DNA from: an uncultured Bacteroidota bacterium
Lineage (GTDB): Bacteria > Bacteroidota > Bacteroidia > Flavobacteriales > Flavobacteriaceae
Length of the DNA: 56,151 nt
Assembly (NCBI GenBank): GCA_902510475.1
Contig: CABXCC010000006.1
Span: 1 to 56,151 of the forward strand
Direction: 5' to 3'
Part shown: positions 1 to 8,706 of the stretch, in pieces
How positions within the stretch are numbered: the stretch's first letter is position 1
Layout: each line of letters begins with the position of its first letter
Notes under the pieces: model-generated
Told to the model about the DNA's origin: nothing
Database searches by the model: none
The model's input: only the letters and a program-made list of their open reading frames with translations
Program-made: the position numbers and the translations under genes

Positions 1-441
1 GAAAATGGTTTTGCTGAAGTTACTTATAATGACATTAATGATAACAGTTTTGATAATTGTAGTAGTATTGAATCTATTGAGTTGTCTCAGACTGAATTTA
101 GCGAAAATGATATCGGTGAAAATATTATATATATGACCGTTATTGATAGCAACGGAAACAGCTCTGTCTGTGAGGCGATTATTATGATTAATCCAGGACT
201 TGGAATTAATGATGATTTAGATGAAAACATTATAATTTACCCAAACCCCACGGAGGATATTTTATTTATCAGTGGAAATGAAAATGAACTGGAGGTGAGT
301 GTTTATGACCTATTGGGAAAAAGAGTAATGAAGGTATCAGTCATTAACAGAATTGATATTAGTTTATTGTCTAATGGTACATATTTGGTTTACATTAATA
401 ATGGTTCTAAAGTTTCTCAATATAAGATAATTAAGAAATAA
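1..441 (+). CDS. C-terminal part of a large secreted protein with HYR/Ig-like repeat and T9SS type A sorting domain (5' truncated by window edge)
   Basis: The frame is open to base 1, so only the last 146 codons are present. The visible part begins with an HYR/Ig-like repeat (an 'NCSS' Cys, then 'VIDSNGNSSVCEA' with the second Cys). It ends with a typical T9SS type A C-terminal sorting domain: 'YPNPTEDILFI', a 'VYDLLGKRV' strand, 'LSNGTYLVYI' and a basic tail. Such proteins cross the outer membrane through the type IX system and are released or anchored to the surface; machinery genes lie at 19.5-26.5 kb. The cargo's activity (adhesin or enzyme) is not visible here. An internal TTG at 82 could be miscalled as the start, but the upstream frame is clearly coding. 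Confidence 0.85.
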   Translation, partial: ENGFAEVTYNDINDNSFDNCSSIESIELSQTEFSENDIGENIIYMTVIDSNGNSSVCEAIIMINPGLGINDDLDENIIIYPNPTEDILFISGNENELEVSVYDLLGKRVMKVSVINRIDISLLSNGTYLVYINNGSKVSQYKIIKK

Positions 442-457
442 TATCTTATTTAATTTT

Positions 458-489
458 TTTGCTCATTTACAATAACTAATATATATTTG
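458..489 (+). promoter_or_regulatory. Bacteroidota-type promoter of tRNA-Val
   Basis: A TTTG (458-461) is followed after 20 nt by TATATTTG (482-489). This matches the Bacteroidota sigma factor consensus of a -33 TTTG and a -7 TAnnTTTG. Transcription would begin near 495, about 10 nt before the mature tRNA 5' end. Both boxes and the spacing fit, so this is the clearest promoter in the window. Confidence 0.6.
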
Positions 490-503
490 CACACCTACTT
501 TAG

Positions 504-581
504 GGGCGCGTAGCTCAGTTGGTTCAGAGCACTTGGTTTACACCCAAGGGGTCAGGGGTTCGAATCCCTTCGCGCCCACCA
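504..581 (+). tRNA. tRNA-Val (anticodon TAC)
   Basis: A cloverleaf can be drawn by eye. The acceptor stem is GGGCGCG (504-510) with CGCGCCC (571-577). The anticodon stem CTTGG/CCAAG encloses the loop TTTACAC, giving anticodon TAC (Val, GUA codon). The T loop GGTTCGAAT is present. The discriminator A (578) is followed by an apparently encoded CCA (579-581), unlike the other two tRNAs here. A hairpin terminator follows directly. Confidence 0.95.
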
Positions 582-587
582 AAAAGA

Positions 588-616
588 AAACCCACTCAAA
601 TGAGTGGGTTTTTTTT
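588..616 (+). terminator. Rho-independent terminator of tRNA-Val
   Basis: The 8-bp perfect stem CCCACTCA/TGAGTGGG (591-598 and 601-608) has an AA loop and is followed by a run of eight T. It lies seven bases past the last base of the encoded CCA. Confidence 0.9.
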
Positions 617-648
617 GTAAATTGTATTTAACTTAAAACTAATTAATT

Positions 649-1122
649 ATGAAGAATTTATATAAATTAATATTCGTATTAACTCTTTCACTGTTTATTG
701 TATCATGCGGCGGAGATGATGATGATGATGATGTAAATGCAGATGAATCATTTCTTGTTGAATATAACGGGGTTATTTGGGCTTCTCCTTGGAACGATTC
801 AACGGAATCATCGTGGATCTCTTTTTCACCAGATGGAGCTTTTTCATCTTACTTTTATGATGGTGTATGTGAATCAGATAATGTTATTTGGGGTGTAGAA
901 GACGCAAACGGTGATATGGCAACTGTTCAAGAAAACACATCTGATAATTTAGTTATACTTATACAATGTATTTCTGACTGTGATGATGGTGAAGGTGGTA
1001 CTATCGGAGATTACACTATGACATTTACTTTATCTAATAATGGTAATACTTTATCTGCTGTCGATTCAGATTTTCCTGAAGAAGTCGATGTTTGGACTAG
1101 AGATAATGACGGAGGCTGTTAA
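649..1122 (+). CDS. Small acidic surface-type lipoprotein, function unknown
   Basis: A 157-aa protein with a lipoprotein signal peptide: a hydrophobic core and the lipobox 'FIVSC' with Cys20. The Cys is followed by Gly-Gly and six Asp. In Bacteroidota, acidic residues just after the lipid-bearing Cys resemble the lipoprotein export signal that sends proteins to the cell surface (inference). The mature part holds five further Cys residues and a 'WASPWNDSTESSWISFSPDG' segment like the beta-strands of small lipocalin-like lipoproteins. I do not recognise a named family. The six Asp are encoded by (GAT)6 at 715-732, a possible slippage site. It stands alone between two terminators. Confidence 0.8.
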   Translation: MKNLYKLIFVLTLSLFIVSCGGDDDDDDVNADESFLVEYNGVIWASPWNDSTESSWISFSPDGAFSSYFYDGVCESDNVIWGVEDANGDMATVQENTSDNLVILIQCISDCDDGEGGTIGDYTMTFTLSNNGNTLSAVDSDFPEEVDVWTRDNDGGC

Positions 1123-1138
1123 TTAATATTAAATATAA

Positions 1139-1172
1139 AAAAAACCTCAACATTTTATGTTGAGGTTTTTTT
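1139..1172. terminator. Bidirectional terminator between convergent genes
   Basis: A 10-bp stem AACCTCAACA/TGTTGAGGTT (1143-1152 and 1158-1167) with loop TTTTA has A residues on one side and T residues on the other. It can end both the lipoprotein gene on the left and the minus-strand run on the right. Confidence 0.88.
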
Positions 1173-1190
1173 ATAACTATTATCTAATTT

Positions 1191-1703
1191 TTATTCAACA
1201 ATACTTGGTGCAGGTTTTGAATAAACATAAATAGTTTTAATTTTTCCATCCTTGAACATAATATCATGAATATGATTTTCAACCACTTCATTTCCTTCTT
1301 CGTCGACGAATGTAATATCATTTCCAGTTGTTAAGAATTCTTGCATAACCCCTTCGTCATCTTCACCCTTATTTGCAATCATCCATTTAACAGTCCATCG
1401 TGGATTTGCAGGTGACTTAAACCACTCATCTAAGAATTCAATATGAGCTTCATTTCCTTTAATTACATTTCCGTTAGGTGGATATCCAACCCATTCTTCA
1501 GAATTGATTTCTGCAATTTTATCTAAATTTCTTTCATTGTGAGCATCAATATAATCTATCCAGATTTGTACATGATCAGTATTTCCGACAATTATATCTG
1601 ACGACTTACCTTCAGGCCCTAATGTTGTTCCGATAACAGCTGGAGTATTTTCACAAGAGAAAATAAATAGAGTTAGAATAGTTATAATTAAGTTTTTTTT
1701 CAT
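1191..1703 (-). CDS. SnoaL/NTF2-like lipoprotein
   Basis: A 170-aa lipoprotein (lipobox 'FIFSC', Cys17). The mature part has the layout of the SnoaL/NTF2-like fold: an N-terminal helix with 'WIDYIDAHNERNLDKIAEI', the 'GYPPNGNVIKG' loop, a 'FLDEWF' helix and a terminal sheet ending 'HIHDIMFKDGKIKTIYVY'. The fold is used both by small enzymes and by binding proteins, so no reaction can be assigned. It is the last gene of the minus-strand run that starts at 9630, 48 nt after the metalloprotease. Confidence 0.75.
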   Translation of the reverse strand: MKKNLIITILTLFIFSCENTPAVIGTTLGPEGKSSDIIVGNTDHVQIWIDYIDAHNERNLDKIAEINSEEWVGYPPNGNVIKGNEAHIEFLDEWFKSPANPRWTVKWMIANKGEDDEGVMQEFLTTGNDITFVDEEGNEVVENHIHDIMFKDGKIKTIYVYSKPAPSIVE

Positions 1704-1751
1704 TTTATATTTTTTATGGTTAGTATTTTCAATATAGTGATTTTATAATAT

Positions 1752-4337
1752 TTAAATATTCTCAAGTGCATTAGAAATCAATTTCTTTAAATGGTTTCTA
1801 TGAGCATTTGATGAAATATTACCACTTTTATTATTTTTAACATATTTCATTATTTTTTCCAGATTATATATTGCCATAGATTGAACGGGAATTTTATATC
1901 TACTAGAATTTTTACCAGAAATGATTTCAATTAATCTGGTTACATATGTCGCTTGTAAATTTTGACGAAATGTATTTATATCACCATTTTTATCTGCATC
2001 AAAAATTGCTTTATTAAGATCTAACATATATTCTGTTAACTTATATTTATTACCGTATAGTTCAGAATCAACTATTCTCTGCAGCGTGTTTGGGTGAAGT
2101 AAATGAGATAAGACTCTTGTTTGATAACCTAAAACTTGATCATGTATTTTTGGATCCTCAGGTCCAGAAAAGAAATCAAAGCCTCTTCTTTCCCTTGCTA
2201 GCAAATTATACAGATCATTAGAAACCTTAAACGAATTAGGTGCAAAAATATAATCCTTCAAAGCATTGAATGCTCTTTTTTGATCATTGTAGCTTACAGG
2301 AGTATAGGGTTTTGTAGCTCCTTCTTGCCCTACAACGGATCTATCCACATAAACACCTCCTATAAATCTTGAAATAACCGTTCCAGCCGTTGAAGATGAT
2401 GAACTTAATGTATAATATCCTCTTCTTAAATCTTCATATGTGGAACCGTTATTCAAAAATTTATCTTTTAATTCCTTCATCACGGATTTATTTAATTTAA
2501 ATCTGTCAATTGAAAATCTAATAGGATCATTTGATAAATCATAAATCATCACTCTAGGATCTATACCTCTACTGGATGATCTCATGTCATCAGCATCATT
2601 ACCAAATGCTAATTGAGGTTCATTTGATCTGGATAGTATTTTTTCTCTCTCTTGATTTGATAAATTAGGTTTATAACCAAACTCTACAACCCAGTCATCA
2701 TAAGGTCCTGCAGCAATATCTGAAAATTGAGCTTGCTTACTTTTATCTAAACTTACATTTAGTGCAGGATATTCCATTACGGAAGTATTTATTGATTTTC
2801 CTTCAATTAATTCTGGATTAGTTAATTCTTCTGGGCTATAAAGATGACTTCCTCTCATATTATGACTAAGACCTAAAGTGTGACCTACTTCATGCATTAT
2901 CAATCTTATCATATTATCTTCTTCAAGTTTTCCTAAATTAATATCATCATCAGAGTATTCCGGGAAGATTGTTTTTCCATAAAGAATATTTTCATGCGCA
3001 TGTTCTCCGGCAGTACATATGTGACCATAATTATTCTTAAATTCTAATTCATCTTCATCAAGGCTCATGTTTTTAGCTGCATCCTGGTATAATTTTTTAT
3101 AAAATACCCTGCCGGTAAAATGAACAAACTCAAGCATAATATCTGCAGCAATAATTTCACCCGTTCTTGGATTAACCATACGAGGTCCATACCCTCCAAA
3201 GGGAGGTCTTGGTGATGATGTCCATCTCAAAACATTATATCTAATATCACCAGCATCCCATTCAGCATCATCAGGCTGAATTTTCACTTCTAGTGCATTT
3301 TTAAAGCCTGCTTTTTCAAATGATTTATTCCATTGTAAAACAGAATATTTTATTATATCTCTCCATTCATGAGGAGTAGAATTTTCAATCCACCATGTAA
3401 TAGGTTTTACAGGTTCAGATAATTCAGCATCAGGATTTTTCTTTACAAGTCTCCACTTATTAATCATATCCCTATAATTAGTAGTTGAAGTAGTTGTCAT
3501 ATTATTCGTCTCTGTAGTAAAGTAGCCAACTCTTGGATCTGCATATCTAACTTCAAAGTTTTTATCCGGCATAGCAATCATTGAATGAAAAACTTTAATT
3601 GATACATTTCTAGCATCAGTGACAGCCTCAGAACCTCCATTTAAGAATGAAGGATTATTGTAGACATACTCTGTTTTAAGATTTGTATTTTCTGGATAAT
3701 TATTTATTTCTTCAACTTTAGATTTTTCCTTATCAAAGCTTCCAAGACTAAATGCAGATGATGAAGCTCCGGGTCTTTTAGGGTACTTAATTCTGGTCAA
3801 TGTTTCTGAAAGAAACATTTTGTTAATATCAATTAAGTAATGCTCTTTTTCTTTGTCTTCAGCTAAGATTTTAGTGCTGTAAAATATCGCTTGACTAATA
3901 TTTGCCTCTTTTGAATTTGAAAGAGGGCTAGAAGGGTCAAAATAGAAATTTGTATTTGGTGCTGTAAATTCAATTTTATCAAAATATCTTTTTATTTGAA
4001 AAATTGCCTCATTTTGATATGAGCCTCTGAACCTTCCGGCTTCAACTACACCATCAGCAATTTGAGAAAAATATATAAATTCTTTATCAAATTGATCCTT
4101 TGAAACAACCATCTTTAATTTTCCGTTAATTGTGTCCTGATAAATAGTAAACATACCATCAATTTTTTTACTAGATTTTGTCAAATCAGAAATAGTCTTC
4201 TCTTCCTTTTTCTCTTCCTTATCCTCCATATTCTTTTCTTCTTTCTTATCCTCGTTGTTTATATCTTTCTTTTCTTGTCCATTAGTTGGAATTGAGAAAA
4301 TCATTAATATTAGGATGAGTAGTATTTTTTTTACCAT
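1752..4337 (-). CDS. Secreted zinc metalloprotease, metzincin type with DUF5117/DUF5118
   Basis: An 861-aa exported protein. A signal peptide ending 'PTNGQ' is followed by a highly charged Lys/Glu linker (about residues 22-52). The region after it ('FTIYQDTINGKLKMVV') matches the N-terminal DUF5118/DUF5117 architecture of large Bacteroidota metalloproteases. The active site is HEVGHTLGLSHN with zinc ligands His482, His486 and His492 and base Glu483. A Met-turn candidate, 'SVMEYP', lies about 35-40 residues later, as expected for a metzincin. The likely role is periplasmic or surface proteolysis; substrates are unknown. It has no T9SS tail. It lies 27 nt after the photolyase gene in a co-directional run. 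Confidence 0.88.
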   Translation of the reverse strand: MVKKILLILILMIFSIPTNGQEKKDINNEDKKEEKNMEDKEEKKEEKTISDLTKSSKKIDGMFTIYQDTINGKLKMVVSKDQFDKEFIYFSQIADGVVEAGRFRGSYQNEAIFQIKRYFDKIEFTAPNTNFYFDPSSPLSNSKEANISQAIFYSTKILAEDKEKEHYLIDINKMFLSETLTRIKYPKRPGASSSAFSLGSFDKEKSKVEEINNYPENTNLKTEYVYNNPSFLNGGSEAVTDARNVSIKVFHSMIAMPDKNFEVRYADPRVGYFTTETNNMTTTSTTNYRDMINKWRLVKKNPDAELSEPVKPITWWIENSTPHEWRDIIKYSVLQWNKSFEKAGFKNALEVKIQPDDAEWDAGDIRYNVLRWTSSPRPPFGGYGPRMVNPRTGEIIAADIMLEFVHFTGRVFYKKLYQDAAKNMSLDEDELEFKNNYGHICTAGEHAHENILYGKTIFPEYSDDDINLGKLEEDNMIRLIMHEVGHTLGLSHNMRGSHLYSPEELTNPELIEGKSINTSVMEYPALNVSLDKSKQAQFSDIAAGPYDDWVVEFGYKPNLSNQEREKILSRSNEPQLAFGNDADDMRSSSRGIDPRVMIYDLSNDPIRFSIDRFKLNKSVMKELKDKFLNNGSTYEDLRRGYYTLSSSSSTAGTVISRFIGGVYVDRSVVGQEGATKPYTPVSYNDQKRAFNALKDYIFAPNSFKVSNDLYNLLARERRGFDFFSGPEDPKIHDQVLGYQTRVLSHLLHPNTLQRIVDSELYGNKYKLTEYMLDLNKAIFDADKNGDINTFRQNLQATYVTRLIEIISGKNSSRYKIPVQSMAIYNLEKIMKYVKNNKSGNISSNAHRNHLKKLISNALENI

Positions 4338-4364
4338 TTTTTTAAATTTAAGTTTATTAATATA

Positions 4365-5855
4365 CTAATTATTTTGATTTACGTGAGTCTTTAGAATTCT
4401 CTTTTTTTCCTTTGTAACAAGCTTATTTTTCAAATGACCCCAAATTTTTTCTTTGGCCATTTTTGTACTTTTTTTTATTTCAACTATTGGTTTTGGGTAG
4501 TCTTCGCTAATTATAAAATTATTAAAATTTGATTCTAGTTCATTAATTAGCCATGGCTCATGTATAAATTTGGTGGGTAAATTTTTTAACTCAGGCACCC
4601 ACTTTTTTATAAATATTCCGTCAGGATCATGCTCTTTTGAATTTTTAATTGGATTATATATCCTTATTGTATTAATTCCGGTAGTACCAGCTTGCATTTG
4701 AAATTGTGTGAAGTGAATTCCTGGCTCATAGTCCAAAAAATTTTTAGCTAAAAAATAAACTCCATCTCTCCAATCTTGATCCAAATTATGTACAAAAAAT
4801 GAAACCAACATTGCTCTCATCCTAAAATTTAACCACCCCGTCTTTTTGACCGCTCTTATACTTGCATCAACAAGAGGGTAGCCCGTGAGACCATTTTCCC
4901 ATGCTCTGATATATTTTATGTTCTTTTTTCTTTTTAATAAATTAAACCCCTTATTGATAAAATCTGTTTCATAGCTACAATCAACTTCAAATTTTTGAAT
5001 AAAGTGGCAATGCCAGTGAAGCCTGGACATCATGGCATTAATCGACCTTAGATTATTTTTTTTCTTTTTTATTTCTAACATAAACTGGTATACAATCCTT
5101 ATATTCAAATTACCCCATGAAATGTATGGGGATAGTCTACTACATGAAGACCTGCTTTTCTCTGGTTTTGAAATATTAAATGAATAGTTTTTAACCCTTT
5201 CTTTTAGAAAGGATTTTAAATATTTCCATGCATATGTTTCACCAGCTGGCTGTAAATTTATATTTGTTTTTTTAAGTTTGGTTAATAATGAATTTGGAAT
5301 TTCAAATCTATTTTTAATTAAAATTTTATTTTGTTTTTTATATAAATTTTGAATTATTGGTTTATGCATTTCAATATGCCACCTTTTATTCCAATTTTTT
5401 CTATTTCCAATCCCTCTAATTATCCCGTCCCTTTGAAATTCAGCCCAATGAATTTCATTATTAATACAGAAGCTTTTAATTTTTAAATCTCGATCCCATG
5501 AAGGTTTAATTCCAGACTCTTGGTAGCCAAATATATTTACTATTTGAAATTGAGTGTTAAGGTCTTCAAAAATTTTAATACTTGAGCCATAAAAAATCTC
5601 GACCTCCTTATTATATTTAGACAACTTACTATTAACATCAATAATGGAATCGAATATAAATTGTAAATGCCTGTCACTTGTATCAGGATGTTTTATAAGT
5701 TCAGGGTCAAAAATATAGATTGGTAAGTAAGGTGCTCTTTTTGATTCGGCAGTTTCAAACGGCTTGTGATCTATTGTTCTAAGATCTCTTTTTAACCATA
5801 CGATATTTAGTTTTTTTTTATTCACAATTATGATTTGATTGTGAATGATAATCAA
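4365..5855 (-). CDS. Cryptochrome/photolyase family flavoprotein
   Basis: A 496-aa protein. The N-terminal Rossmann domain starts with '[15 protein letters not shown]', as in class I photolyases, and the C-terminal FAD domain contains '[20 protein letters not shown]' and '[15 protein letters not shown]'. The segment that in E. coli photolyase carries Asp372, Asp374, the N5-facing Asn378 and Trp382 here reads D375-Y-E377...H381...F385, so the Asn is replaced by His and the Trp by Phe. It may therefore be a repair enzyme of a divergent subclass or a light sensor. The start is uncertain: ATG at 5855 or GTG at 5825, the latter inside a 9-bp inverted repeat. Confidence 0.85.
   Translation of the reverse strand: MIIIHNQIIIVNKKKLNIVWLKRDLRTIDHKPFETAESKRAPYLPIYIFDPELIKHPDTSDRHLQFIFDSIIDVNSKLSKYNKEVEIFYGSSIKIFEDLNTQFQIVNIFGYQESGIKPSWDRDLKIKSFCINNEIHWAEFQRDGIIRGIGNRKNWNKRWHIEMHKPIIQNLYKKQNKILIKNRFEIPNSLLTKLKKTNINLQPAGETYAWKYLKSFLKERVKNYSFNISKPEKSRSSCSRLSPYISWGNLNIRIVYQFMLEIKKKKNNLRSINAMMSRLHWHCHFIQKFEVDCSYETDFINKGFNLLKRKKNIKYIRAWENGLTGYPLVDASIRAVKKTGWLNFRMRAMLVSFFVHNLDQDWRDGVYFLAKNFLDYEPGIHFTQFQMQAGTTGINTIRIYNPIKNSKEHDPDGIFIKKWVPELKNLPTKFIHEPWLINELESNFNNFIISEDYPKPIVEIKKSTKMAKEKIWGHLKNKLVTKEKKRILKTHVNQNN
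5820..5846. repeat. 9-bp inverted repeat over the photolyase start region
   Basis: ATTCACAAT (5820-5828) and ATTGTGAAT (5838-5846) are perfect inverted copies with a 9-nt spacer. The alternative GTG start of the photolyase-like gene (5823-5825 on the minus strand) lies in one arm. It could be a dyad operator or an mRNA hairpin that hides a start codon; it could also be chance within coding sequence. Confidence 0.5.
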
Positions 5856-5883
5856 GAATTAAACCAAATTTTATTATAAATTA

Positions 5884-6594
5884 TTATTTTTTTCTAACAC
5901 TCCATGTTTCGTGTAGAGGGTCTCCTTTACTCGTTTTACCTTTATGAATCCAATCACCATTTTCTATACTAAAATTAAATTCTAATGACATTCCAACTCG
6001 AGAAATATCCCTAGAAAAAAACTCTATTTTTTCAGAGTATTTTCCATCAACAGTAGTGTAAGTTCCCCCGCCACTTCCTTTAAATTCTTTTTTTTCTGTA
6101 TCATAAGCAATCCATTGAAATCTAGTTCCAGATAAAATTTTCATTGTTTTTCTGGGTCTATCAGTATTCCTAATCTGTTTCTCTCCGTTTTTATATCTTT
6201 CGGACATTAGCCAGGCACCACTTAAATCTCCTGGGGATCCATTATCAATTCTGTTAAACTCCCAGTTTGAATCGGGAAGAGATAATTTATTCTCAGAAAT
6301 TTCCACTCTGAAGGTTACTGTCTCTCCAACTCTTTCAGAATTTTGCGTATCAAATTCAACTTTTTCAGTCATCATATTTTCATTTAGTTCCCAAGTACCT
6401 CCATTTGAGTAAATGAATTCACCTGAATTTGCATTAAACATTGCTATTGATTGAAACTTTTCTGAGAAAATGACAACACTCATTATTTCACTTCCATCAT
6501 CATTTGTGTAGAATCTCTCCCAAGCTCCCACAGGACTTTGTGAATAAATTCCTGATGTGGTTAAAAATATAATTAAAATTAAAATGTTTTTCAT
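5884..6594 (-). CDS. Secreted protein with two tandem lipocalin-like repeats
   Basis: A 236-aa protein with a signal peptide ending 'TSGIYSQ'. The mature protein is an internal duplication. Each half starts with a 'GAW' motif, then an 'FQSIA' or 'FQWIA' strand, a 'SNGGTW' or 'SGGGTY' turn, a 'TEKVEF' or 'SEKIEF' strand and an 'ERVGETVTF' or 'SRVGMSLEF' strand. The pattern suggests two small beta-barrels, like the lipocalin-like DUF4488-type proteins of Bacteroidota, but I cannot name the family with certainty. It is packed between oligopeptidase B (1 nt gap) and the photolyase (28 nt gap), so co-transcription is likely. Confidence 0.75.
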   Translation of the reverse strand: MKNILILIIFLTTSGIYSQSPVGAWERFYTNDDGSEIMSVVIFSEKFQSIAMFNANSGEFIYSNGGTWELNENMMTEKVEFDTQNSERVGETVTFRVEISENKLSLPDSNWEFNRIDNGSPGDLSGAWLMSERYKNGEKQIRNTDRPRKTMKILSGTRFQWIAYDTEKKEFKGSGGGTYTTVDGKYSEKIEFFSRDISRVGMSLEFNFSIENGDWIHKGKTSKGDPLHETWSVRKK

Positions 6595-6595
6595 A

Positions 6596-8701
6596 TCACT
6601 TATTTTCGGTCAGCGAAATCAAAAAAGCATATTCCATAGCAGTTTCTTTATACGCTTCGAATCTTCCTGATGCTCCGCCATGACCGGCGTCCATATTACA
6701 GTACATAAGTAGAGGTTCATTATTTGTTCTTTTATCCCTCAATCTTGCAATCCATTTTGCAGGCTCAAAATATTGGACTTGAGAATCATGATATCCAGTA
6801 GTTATAAATATTGCCGGATAGTTTTTTTCTTCTACCTGATCATATGGTGAATAGGATAACATGTAATAGTAAGAATCTTCATTCTTGGGATCTCCCCATT
6901 CATCAAATTCAAATGTTGTCAATGGAATAGTCTCATCTAACATTGTGGTTACAACATCTACAAATGGAACAGCGGCCACGATACCTTTAAAAACTTCAGG
7001 TTCCATATTAGCTATAGCACCCATCAAAAGCCCACCTGCGCTACCACCCATTGCAAAAATTTGATCTCTATCTACAAAACTATTATTGCCTAGATATTTT
7101 GCACTATCAATAAAATCCCAAAATGTATTTTTCTTATTAAACATCTTTCCATCTTCATACCATTCTCTTCCTAAATATTGACTTCCTCTAATATGTGCAA
7201 TAGCATAAACAAATCCTCTATCTAATAAACTTAACCTCACAGAGCTAAATCCGGCGCTATTTGTTGAGCCATAAGATCCATATCCATAAAGTAAAAGAGG
7301 GTTTTTGCCTTTTTTGTATGTATCTTTTCTAAAGACTAATGAAATAGGAACTTTTTTTCCGTCTCGGGCATCGGCCCAAACTAACATAGACTCATAGTTG
7401 TTTTTATCGAAAGTACCACCCAAAATCTCAGCTTCCTTTAAAACAGTTTTTGTTTTTTTATTTAAATTATATTCAATTGTAGAATTAGGAGTAGTCATTG
7501 ACGAATAACCATATCTAAATGTGTTAGAATTAATTTCTGAATTCACACTTGAGTATGCTGAAAATACTTCCTCTTCAAAATCGATATAATGACTTTCACC
7601 ATCTTTACCCGAAATCACATTAAATCTTCTTTGCCCATTTTCTCTTTCAGTAATCACAAAATAATCATTAAAAACCTCAACCCCTTCTAATAAAACATTT
7701 TTTCTGTGCTTGATAAATTCTTTCCAATTATCAGACGAAGTTTTATCTTCATCGCATACCATTAGTTTAAAATTTTTAGAATCGTTTATATTCGTTCTAA
7801 CATACCACTTGTTATTTAAGTGATCAATTGAATATTCAAGTCCATCAACTCGTTTTTGAAAAATTTTAAAATCTCCGTCAGGTTCATTGGCATTGAGAAA
7901 TCTAATTTCATCTGAAATTGTTTTTCCGCTAACGATAATTATATATTTTCCAGATTTTGATTTATATGAGTATAAATTGAATTCGTCATCTTTTTCAAAA
8001 TACACTTCCTCGTCTTTTTGATTTTGATTAAAAGAATGCCTCATTACTTTTTCAGTTCTTAAGGTTTTAGTGTTTTTTTGATTATAAAACAGTGTCATGT
8101 TATCATTTGCCCAACTAACTCCACCAGATGTATTAGAAATAGTATGAGTGTTTTTTTCACCTGTTTCTAAGTTTTTGAAATGAACTGTGTATAATCTTCT
8201 ACTTATTGTGTCAACCGAGTAAGCCATAATTTTATTATTGGGGCTAATATCAATACCCCCGATTCTAAAATACTCGTGACCTTGAGACATTTTATTTACA
8301 TCTATAAGAATTTCCTCATCATTTTTTAAATTATCTTTTTTTCTGCAGTATATCGGGTATTGTTTCCCTTTTTCAAAACGGGTATAATAATAATATCCAT
8401 TGTCTAAATAAGGTACACTTGAGTCATCCTCTTTAATTCTTGATTTAATTTCTTCGAACAATTCATTCTCTAGATCTTTATAATCTTCCATGTAAGAGTT
8501 TCGATAATCATTTTCTGAATTTAAATAATCAATTACTTTTTGATTACCTCTTTCATTTAACCAGTAAAACTCATCAATCCTTTCGTGATTATGCATTGTC
8601 ATAATCTTATTTATTTTCTCTGCCCTTGGCTCAATTATTTCATTTTTTTTCATATCACAAGAATGTAGGAGTATAATCATTAACAGTAATGACTTCTTCA
8701 T
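6596..8701 (-). CDS. ptrB: Oligopeptidase B-like serine peptidase (S9A), lipoprotein
   Basis: A 701-aa S9 family peptidase that cleaves short peptides, typically after basic residues. The N-terminal beta-propeller region is followed by the alpha/beta-hydrolase domain with the 'GGSAGG' nucleophile elbow (Ser554), Asp639 in 'YHDSQVQYFEP' and His674 in 'GHGGASGR'. The sequence 'REWYEDGKMFNKKNTFWDF' before the nucleophile is typical of protease II. A lipobox ('LLHSC', Cys15) suggests it is anchored in the envelope rather than cytosolic. It follows the DUF1295 gene by 5 nt. The family call is firm; basic-residue specificity is from the family. Confidence 0.92.
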   Translation of the reverse strand: MKKSLLLMIILLHSCDMKKNEIIEPRAEKINKIMTMHNHERIDEFYWLNERGNQKVIDYLNSENDYRNSYMEDYKDLENELFEEIKSRIKEDDSSVPYLDNGYYYYTRFEKGKQYPIYCRKKDNLKNDEEILIDVNKMSQGHEYFRIGGIDISPNNKIMAYSVDTISRRLYTVHFKNLETGEKNTHTISNTSGGVSWANDNMTLFYNQKNTKTLRTEKVMRHSFNQNQKDEEVYFEKDDEFNLYSYKSKSGKYIIIVSGKTISDEIRFLNANEPDGDFKIFQKRVDGLEYSIDHLNNKWYVRTNINDSKNFKLMVCDEDKTSSDNWKEFIKHRKNVLLEGVEVFNDYFVITERENGQRRFNVISGKDGESHYIDFEEEVFSAYSSVNSEINSNTFRYGYSSMTTPNSTIEYNLNKKTKTVLKEAEILGGTFDKNNYESMLVWADARDGKKVPISLVFRKDTYKKGKNPLLLYGYGSYGSTNSAGFSSVRLSLLDRGFVYAIAHIRGSQYLGREWYEDGKMFNKKNTFWDFIDSAKYLGNNSFVDRDQIFAMGGSAGGLLMGAIANMEPEVFKGIVAAVPFVDVVTTMLDETIPLTTFEFDEWGDPKNEDSYYYMLSYSPYDQVEEKNYPAIFITTGYHDSQVQYFEPAKWIARLRDKRTNNEPLLMYCNMDAGHGGASGRFEAYKETAMEYAFLISLTENK

Positions 8702-8706
8702 AATTT

